DNA from: CAXXOK01 sp964640955
GTDB taxonomy: Bacteria; Bacillota; Clostridia; Christensenellales; Aristaeellaceae
DNA length: 64,000 nt
Direction: 5' to 3'
NCBI GenBank assembly: GCA_964640955.1
Contig: CAZXJI010000005.1
Coordinates: 62,001 to 126,000, forward strand
The position numbers and the translations under genes were made by a program. Below the pieces are notes generated by a model, which was not told the origin of the DNA, searched no databases, and saw only the letters and a list, made by a program, of their open reading frames with translations. This document shows, piece by piece, positions 58,547 through 64,000 of the stretch (its first letter is position 1; each line of letters begins with the position of its first letter).

Positions 58547-58581
58547 GTAAGCTTAACAAACTAACAAACGGAGGGAAAAAC

Positions 58582-59940
58582 ATGAAGAAGCTCCTGGGAA
58601 TCCTGCTGAGCGTCGCGCTCCTGTTCACCATGGCGACCTTCGCGACCGCGGAAGCGTCGCTGCCCAACTTCCTCGACCTGACGGTCGGCGAGGATTACAC
58701 CGACCTGAACGTCACCATCAAGTACATCACCCACCGCACCGACCTGGTTACCAGCAGCACCACCTATCAGGATCTCTACATCGCCGAGTTCAACAAGCTC
58801 TATCCGGGCATCACCGTGGAGCTGGAAGCCGTTACCGATTTCGCGCAGGACGCGCTCGTGCGCCTGACCGGCTCGGACGACTGGGGCGACGTGATGAACA
58901 TCCCCCAGGTGGAAAACAGCGAGTTCGGCACCTACTTCCTGCCCTACGGCACGGTGGCGGACATGAGCGCCTACATCAACTTCGCCGACGCCAAGCAGTT
59001 CGACGGCCTGTGCTACGGCATCCCCACGACCGCCAACTTCCAGGGCGTGCTTTACAACAAAGCCGTCTTTGAGGCCGCCGGCGTCACCGACATTCCCCGC
59101 ACCCCCGAAGCCTTCCTGGAAGCGCTTCAGAAGGTTAAAGACAACACCGACGCCATCCCGCTGTATACCAACTACGCCGCCGGCTGGACGATGGGCGCGT
59201 GGGACTTCTACGCGGGCGTGGGCGCCACCGGCGACCCGGACTTCGTCAACATCGACATGATCTCCATGAAGGATCCTTTCGCCGCGCGCGAGGACGGCGC
59301 GGGCCCCTACGCCGTGTACAAGATCCTCTACGACGCGACCGCGCAGGGCCTGATCGAGGACGACTACACCACCACCGACTGGGAAGGCTGCAAGGCGATG
59401 CTCAACAACGGCCAGATCGCCACCATGATGCTGGGCTCCTGGGCGTACGTGCAGATGCGCGATGCCGTGGGCGGCGAGCATCCCGAGGACGTGGCCTACA
59501 TGCCCTTCCCGCTGACGGTGGACGGCCAGCAGTATGCGCTCTCCGCCGCGGACTACTGCTACGGCATCAACGCCAAGACCGATACCGATCACCAGATCGC
59601 CTCCATGCTGTTCGTGAAGTTCATGGTGGAAAAGAGCGGCTTTAACGTCAACGAGGGCGGCTCTCCCGTGCTGATCGGCGAATCCTTCCCGGATTTCGCT
59701 TCCTCCTTCGAGGGCGTGACCATGCTTTCCGACACCATGGTGGACGGCGAGCAGGCGCAGCTGGTGGACGACATCAACGCCGATTCCACGCTGATGTTCG
59801 CCAAAAGCGGCAACGAGAAGATTCAGAAGATCATCGAGCATGCGTTCAACGGCGACATGAGCTACGACGACATCATGGCTTCCTGGAACGCGCTGTGGAG
59901 CGACGCGCAGGAAAGCCTGGGCGTGACCGTGACGGAATAA
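58582..59940 (+). CDS. CUT1-type sugar ABC transporter substrate-binding protein
   Basis: This 452-residue exported protein is a family 1 binding protein for an oligosaccharide, perhaps a beta-1,4-linked disaccharide given the downstream epimerase. The signal peptide MKKLLGILLSVALLFTMATF ends in a signal peptidase I site (ATA before EASL) and has no lipobox. Family marks are YIAEFNKLYPGITVELEAV near residue 65 and YGIPTTANFQGVLYNKAVF. GGAGGGAAAAAC precedes the ATG. It heads the operon with two permeases, an epimerase and a phosphohexomutase. As in the arabinoside operon, no ATPase gene accompanies it. Confidence 0.92.
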   Translation: MKKLLGILLSVALLFTMATFATAEASLPNFLDLTVGEDYTDLNVTIKYITHRTDLVTSSTTYQDLYIAEFNKLYPGITVELEAVTDFAQDALVRLTGSDDWGDVMNIPQVENSEFGTYFLPYGTVADMSAYINFADAKQFDGLCYGIPTTANFQGVLYNKAVFEAAGVTDIPRTPEAFLEALQKVKDNTDAIPLYTNYAAGWTMGAWDFYAGVGATGDPDFVNIDMISMKDPFAAREDGAGPYAVYKILYDATAQGLIEDDYTTTDWEGCKAMLNNGQIATMMLGSWAYVQMRDAVGGEHPEDVAYMPFPLTVDGQQYALSAADYCYGINAKTDTDHQIASMLFVKFMVEKSGFNVNEGGSPVLIGESFPDFASSFEGVTMLSDTMVDGEQAQLVDDINADSTLMFAKSGNEKIQKIIEHAFNGDMSYDDIMASWNALWSDAQESLGVTVTE

Positions 59941-59976
59941 CCGACCCGCGAACCGACAATACGCGATCGAAAGCAG

Positions 59977-60001
59977 AGGCCGGGGGGCTTCCCCCCGGCC
60001 T
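59977..60001 (+). terminator. hairpin between binding-protein and permease genes
   Basis: An 11-base-pair stem AGGCCGGGGGG / CCCCCCGGCCT with a CTT loop is followed by GTTTT. It can attenuate the permease genes or protect the upstream mRNA. Confidence 0.7.
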
Positions 60002-60037
60002 GTTTTCCCAGAACGGACCGGAAAGGAGCGGCGGGAT

Positions 60038-61027
60038 ATGAACGCAATCCATCCCCCCACGCCCGCGGACGCCCGGCGGGGCGGTTTCAGCGTATGGTTG
60101 CGCAGGCCGGCCACCCAGAAGGGCCTGGTCATCTTCACCTTCGCGGTGGTGCCGGTGTTTCTGCTGGCGATGTTCACCTATTACCCCTTCGTGAAGATGG
60201 TGCAGTACAGCTTTTTCAAGATGAGCTACACCAAGGTGCGGGGCTTCGTGGGGCTTGACAACTACCGGGACATCTTCAGCAAGCCGGAGCTGCTGGCCAC
60301 CTTCCGCATCAGCCTCTACTACATGGCGGGGGCGATCGTGCAGATCGCGCTGGCGCTGTACTTCGCCACGGTGCTGAGCTTCAAGACCCGGGGCAAGGGG
60401 TTTTACAAGGGCGCGATGTTCTTTCCCTACCTCATCAACGGCATCGCCATCGGCTTCATTTTCAAATACTTCTATACCCGCGGCTATGTGCTGGACTCCG
60501 TTTTGGGCCTTTTCGGCATTCCGCTGGACAGCCTGCCCTACTGGCTGCGCGACCAGAGCATCAACAACTGGTCGCTGGTGGGGACGTCCGTGTGGAAATA
60601 CATGGGGCAGAACATGGTGCTCTTTTCCGGCGCGATTATGAGCGTCGACCCGAATTTGTACGAAGCCGCCGCCATCGACGGTGCGAATAAATGGCATCAG
60701 TTCAAAAACATCATCCTGCCGAGCATCTCCACGGTGCTGGTGCTCAACGTGATCCTTTCCATCACGGGCTCGCTGAGCGCGTTCGAGCCGCCCTACGTCA
60801 TCACCTCCATGGGGGGCAACGGCACGGCGACCTATTTCATCAAAATGCACGAAACGGCGCACACCCTGCACAAGGTCGGGCTCGCCTCGGCCATGGCGGT
60901 GGTGCTGATCCTCATCATCATCCTGGTGACGGTCGTGCAGAAGCTGCTGTTCAAGTACGCTTTCCGCGACGCGAACACCGACGGCGTGGGCCGTTCGGCC
61001 GCGCGCGCGGCCAGGGAGGCGAAATAG
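60038..61027 (+). CDS. CUT1-type sugar ABC transporter permease (MalF-like)
   Basis: This is the first membrane subunit of the second sugar importer. The 329-residue protein has a cytoplasmic N terminus of about 30 residues, the first helix VIFTFAVVPVFLLAMFTYY, and five more helices. The EAA coupling loop is PNLYEAAAIDGANKWHQFK. AAGGAG lies 9 bases before the ATG. It follows the hairpin after the binding-protein gene and is separated from the next permease gene by a single base. Confidence 0.93.
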   Translation: MNAIHPPTPADARRGGFSVWLRRPATQKGLVIFTFAVVPVFLLAMFTYYPFVKMVQYSFFKMSYTKVRGFVGLDNYRDIFSKPELLATFRISLYYMAGAIVQIALALYFATVLSFKTRGKGFYKGAMFFPYLINGIAIGFIFKYFYTRGYVLDSVLGLFGIPLDSLPYWLRDQSINNWSLVGTSVWKYMGQNMVLFSGAIMSVDPNLYEAAAIDGANKWHQFKNIILPSISTVLVLNVILSITGSLSAFEPPYVITSMGGNGTATYFIKMHETAHTLHKVGLASAMAVVLILIIILVTVVQKLLFKYAFRDANTDGVGRSAARAAREAK

Positions 61028-61028
61028 G

Positions 61029-61877
61029 ATGGGTGTGGAACGGTCGTTTAAGGATTACGTGCTGAAGTTCTTCAAGCACCTTTCCCTTCTGTTCATGTCG
61101 CTTACGTGCATCCTGCCGGTGGCCTCCTGCGTGATTGGCGCGTTCAAAACCAAGGAGGAGTTCGCCACCTCCAGCAAGATCGCCTTTCCGCAGAACTGGG
61201 CGAACCTGGACAACTTCGTCAAGTTCTGGAACGAAAGCGGCATCGGGCAGGGCTTCGCGACGTCGCTATTGGTGATGCTGGTGACCATCACGCTTTCGGT
61301 GATGATGGGCGCGATGCTGGCCTACGTCCTCAACCGCTTCCGCTTTCCCGGCAACCACCTGATTCGCAACGCCTTCCTGCTGGCGGCGCTCGTGCCGACC
61401 ATCACCATGCAGGTGACCATCTACAAGCTGATGATCACCTTAAAGCTGGTGGATACGCTGGTCGGCTACATCATCCTGCAGACGGGGACGGACGTCATCT
61501 CCATCTACATTCTTTTGCAGTATTTCGAAAATCTGTCCATATCGCTGGACGAATCGGCGATCCTGGAAGGGTGCACGTATTACGGCGTGTTTTTCAAAAT
61601 CCTGCTGCCCCTGCTCAAGCCCGCGGTGGTCACCTGCATGATCCTCAAGGGCGTGATGATCTACAACGAGTATTACAACGCCAACCTGTACCTGCAAAGC
61701 AAGGACAAGTACAAGACCGTTTCCACCGCGCTGTACGTGTACCTGGGCCCCACCAAGAGCCAGTACGAAATGATCTGCGCGGGCGTGCTCATCTGCATCG
61801 TGCCGATCCTGCTGATTTTTCTGGTGTTCCAGCGGGAAGTGTACAGCGGCATGACCAACGGCGCGGTGAAGGGGTAG
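61029..61877 (+). CDS. CUT1-type sugar ABC transporter permease (MalG-like)
   Basis: This is the second membrane subunit. The 282-residue protein starts MGVERSFKDYVLKFFKHL; its first helix is at about residues 17-38, and it has the MalG-type segment FATSSKIAFPQNWANLDNF after it. The EAA loop appears as SLDESAILEGCTYYGVFFK, again slightly degenerate. It begins one base after the MalF-like stop codon, with the site inside the preceding gene (GGGAGGCGAAATAGG). It ends with the usual GMTNGAVKG. Confidence 0.93.
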   Translation: MGVERSFKDYVLKFFKHLSLLFMSLTCILPVASCVIGAFKTKEEFATSSKIAFPQNWANLDNFVKFWNESGIGQGFATSLLVMLVTITLSVMMGAMLAYVLNRFRFPGNHLIRNAFLLAALVPTITMQVTIYKLMITLKLVDTLVGYIILQTGTDVISIYILLQYFENLSISLDESAILEGCTYYGVFFKILLPLLKPAVVTCMILKGVMIYNEYYNANLYLQSKDKYKTVSTALYVYLGPTKSQYEMICAGVLICIVPILLIFLVFQREVYSGMTNGAVKG

Positions 61878-61908
61878 GCGGCCCCGGAGGCGGAAAGGAC
61901 GGATGCGG

Positions 61909-63084
61909 ATGGACCTGAAACGGGAAGCGCGGGCGCATTTGGAGCAGAAGCTGATCCCCTTCTGGCAGGCGCTGCGCGACGGGGAGAACGGCGGATATTA
62001 CGGCCGGGTGGACTTCGACCTGACGGTCGACCCCCGGGCGCCCAAGGGATGCATCCTGAACAGCCGCATCCTGTGGTTTTTCGCCCGCGCCTACGAGCTG
62101 CTCGGCGACCGGGAGCTGCTGAACTGCGCGCGGCACGCCTACGATTTTCTCGCCCGCTTCCGCGACGGGGAAAACGGCGGGCTGTACTGGTCGGTCGCCT
62201 TCGACGGAACGCCGCTGGACACGCAGAAGCACACCTACGCCCAGGCGTTCGCCATCTACGGCCTCGCCGCCTACGCGTCGGCCTCGGGGGACGAACGGGC
62301 GCTTGCGGAGGCGACGGCACTTTACGAGCTGATCGAAACCCGCATGCGGGACGAGAACGGCTATCTGGAAGCGTTCGACCGCGCGTTTCGGCCGTTTACC
62401 AACGCGAAGCTCAGCGACAACCCCAAGCTGACCGCCCGCGGGGTGATCGCCGAAAAGACGATGAACACGCTTCTACACGTACTGGAAGCGTACACCCTGC
62501 TCTACCGGGTCGGGCGGGACGCACGCGTGCTGGCGAGCCTGCGCGCGCTCTTGCTGACGCTTATGCAAATGGTGTATAATCGGGAAGCAAACCGGCTGGA
62601 AGTCTTTTTCGACGCGCGGATGCGCTCGATTTTCGACATGCAGAGCTACGGGCACGATATCGAAGCCTCCTGGTTGATCGACCTGGCGGCGCAAACGGCC
62701 CGGAACCCCGCCGAGCGCGCCCACACGGAAGCGGTCACCACGGCGCTGGCCGAGGGCGTCATGGAGCGCGCCTGGCGGGAGCACAGCCTGCTCAATGAGC
62801 GCACGGAGGGCGAGGACGACGGGACCCGCGTGTGGTGGGTGCAGGCGGAGACGATGGTGGGGCTTTGCAACCTGTGGCAAAAAACGGGCGACGCCCGCTG
62901 GCGGAGCGCCATGGAGGACACGTGGGCGTTCATCATGGCCCGGCTGGTCGACCCCCGCGAGGGCGGCGAGTGGTACTGGTGCCTCACCCCGGGCGGGGAG
63001 GTGTGCGCGCGGCCGATCGTGGAGCCGTGGAAATGCCCTTATCACAACGGGCGCATGTGCATGGAACTGATGACGCGCCTCTGA
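61909..63084 (+). CDS. AGE-superfamily cellobiose 2-epimerase
   Basis: Cellobiose 2-epimerase interconverts the reducing-end glucose and mannose of beta-1,4 disaccharides (cellobiose, mannobiose). The 391-residue length and an alpha/alpha-barrel fit the family. Diagnostic residues, in the spacing of the Ruminococcus albus enzyme, are Arg53 (CILNSRILWFF), His190 (MNTLLHVLEAY), His249 in SYGHDIEASWL and His379 in WKCPYHNGRMC. The ATG at 61909 has AAAGGA 9 bases upstream; the in-frame ATG at 61903 is closer than optimal. It follows the importer permeases by 31 bases. With a mannosylglucose phosphorylase, not seen here, and the phosphohexomutase downstream, it would form the mannobiose route. Confidence 0.9.
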   Translation: MDLKREARAHLEQKLIPFWQALRDGENGGYYGRVDFDLTVDPRAPKGCILNSRILWFFARAYELLGDRELLNCARHAYDFLARFRDGENGGLYWSVAFDGTPLDTQKHTYAQAFAIYGLAAYASASGDERALAEATALYELIETRMRDENGYLEAFDRAFRPFTNAKLSDNPKLTARGVIAEKTMNTLLHVLEAYTLLYRVGRDARVLASLRALLLTLMQMVYNREANRLEVFFDARMRSIFDMQSYGHDIEASWLIDLAAQTARNPAERAHTEAVTTALAEGVMERAWREHSLLNERTEGEDDGTRVWWVQAETMVGLCNLWQKTGDARWRSAMEDTWAFIMARLVDPREGGEWYWCLTPGGEVCARPIVEPWKCPYHNGRMCMELMTRL

Positions 63085-63110
63085 CGGGCGCATGGGAGGG
63101 AACGGAGCGG

Positions 63111-64000
63111 ATGACGGCTCAGAAACGGGCGGCCGAGTGGGCGACGCTTGCGCGCTTCGACGCGGAGACGCGCGCCGAGGCGGCGCGGATTGCAAACGAC
63201 CCGGAGGAACTGGCCCGCGCCTTTGGAAGCGAGCTTTCCTTCGGCACCGGCGGGCTGCGCGGGGTGCTGGGAACGGGCACCAACCGCATGAACGCCTATA
63301 CCGTCGCGCGGGCGACGGCGGGGCTCGCGGATACGCTGCGCGCGCGGGGCGGCCGGAGCGTCGCCATTTCGTACGATTCACGCCACGGCTCCGCGGCCTT
63401 CGCGGGGATCGCGGCGGGGACGCTGGCGGCCTGCGGCCTGCGGGCCTACCTGTTCGACCGGCTCATGCCCACGCCCGTGCTCTCCTTCGCGACGCGGACG
63501 CTTCGCGCGGACGCGGGGGTAATGATCACCGCCAGCCACAACCCCGCCGAATACAACGGCTACAAGGTATACGGCGCGGACGGCTGCCAGATTACCGACG
63601 CGGCGGCGGAGGAGATTACCGCGGCGATCGAAAAGCGGGACTACGCCGGGCTTTCGTGGCTTTCCGAGGCCGAGGCGCGCGCGGCGGGCCTGCTTGCGGA
63701 CGTGCCCGCTTCGGTGACGGAAGCATACCTGCAAAAGACGCTCGCCTGCCGGGTGCACCCGGACGCCTGCGCGCCGGTCACGGTGTGCTACACCCCGCTC
63801 AACGGCGCGGGCCTTGTGCCGGTGCGCGAGGCGCTTGGGTCGATGCGCGGCGTAACCGTGGCCGTCGTGGAAGCGCAGGCCGCGCCGGACGGGGACTTTC
63901 CCACCTGCCCCAAGCCCAATCCGGAACTGCTGCCCACGCTGGCGCTGGCCATTCGTACGGCAAAGGAGGCCGGCGCCGATCTGGTGATCGCCACCGACCC
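63111..64000 (+). CDS. phosphoglucomutase/phosphomannomutase, N-terminal part (cut by window edge)
   Basis: This enzyme interconverts hexose 1- and 6-phosphates. About 296 residues are in the window; the family is about 560-580. The N-terminal segment ELSFGTGGLRGVLGTGTNRM is the substrate-binding start of the PgcA-like group, and the phosphoserine is Ser142 in VMITASHNPAEYNGYK. The ATG at 63111 follows GGGAGGGAACGGAG, 26 bases after the epimerase stop. Position suggests it processes a sugar phosphate released after import by the CUT1 transporter, glucose 1-phosphate or mannose 1-phosphate. Confidence 0.93.
   Translation, partial: MTAQKRAAEWATLARFDAETRAEAARIANDPEELARAFGSELSFGTGGLRGVLGTGTNRMNAYTVARATAGLADTLRARGGRSVAISYDSRHGSAAFAGIAAGTLAACGLRAYLFDRLMPTPVLSFATRTLRADAGVMITASHNPAEYNGYKVYGADGCQITDAAAEEITAAIEKRDYAGLSWLSEAEARAAGLLADVPASVTEAYLQKTLACRVHPDACAPVTVCYTPLNGAGLVPVREALGSMRGVTVAVVEAQAAPDGDFPTCPKPNPELLPTLALAIRTAKEAGADLVIATD

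Overview
The window is GC-rich (clearly above 60% by eye) and reads as chromosome from a Clostridia-type Firmicute, probably an uncultured gut or rumen lineage. The reasons are a T-box leader, a BceRSAB-type module, YlbF, YugP, MltG next to a U32 protein, frequent TTG/GTG starts behind strong AGGAGG sites, and TTGACA-17-TATAAT promoters. No rRNA, tRNA, CRISPR array, prophage or insertion-sequence transposase was seen. Both ends cut genes: carB on the left and a phosphohexomutase on the right.

Left part, 1-16.2 kb: the pyrimidine operon pyrC-carA-carB (minus); rpsT and a GNAT (plus); an overlapping type II topoisomerase pair (minus); an unknown polytopic membrane protein; a BceRSAB-like sensing and transport module (minus); and mscL with a C-terminal zinc ribbon. 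Next, 16.4-22.4 kb: a complete oligopeptide ABC operon, oppBCDF, then oppA with its own promoter. It is followed by a striking nested palindrome between two copies of one hairpin.

Middle, 22.6-38.7 kb: mostly housekeeping and stress genes. These are two flavin-reductase-like proteins, an RlmI-type methyltransferase, a four-gene minus operon (YugP protease, nuclease-helicase, TraB/GumN protein, GNAT), a two-component system, a secreted DUF2202 ferritin-like protein with a repeat tail, a small tautomerase, a LarA-family racemase, and a T-box-controlled ABC importer. The T-box specifier codon can be read as UGG (Trp), so the importer is best read as TrpXYZ. A secreted protein with two Cys-rich repeats follows.

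Right part, 38.9-64 kb: an arabinose-oligosaccharide locus (GH127 and a LacI regulator on minus; CUT1 ABC importer and GH51 on plus) whose divergent control region carries two different perfect palindromes, one of which resembles the AraR operator. Then come ylbF, mltG and a U32 hydroxylase-like gene, pyrG, and an antiporter with a PII-like partner. A four-gene phosphonate cassette follows: phosphonopyruvate decarboxylase, a nucleotidyltransferase, a cytidylyltransferase-PEP mutase fusion and an iron-type alcohol dehydrogenase. It is predicted to make and CMP-activate 2-hydroxyethylphosphonate or a related headgroup. The window ends in a second CUT1 sugar importer operon with a cellobiose 2-epimerase and a phosphohexomutase, suggesting uptake of beta-1,4-linked disaccharides.

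Overall the picture is of a plant-glycan and peptide-scavenging anaerobe. The most unusual content is the phosphonate cassette, followed by the dual-operator arabinose region, the Trp T-box and the palindromic element after oppA.
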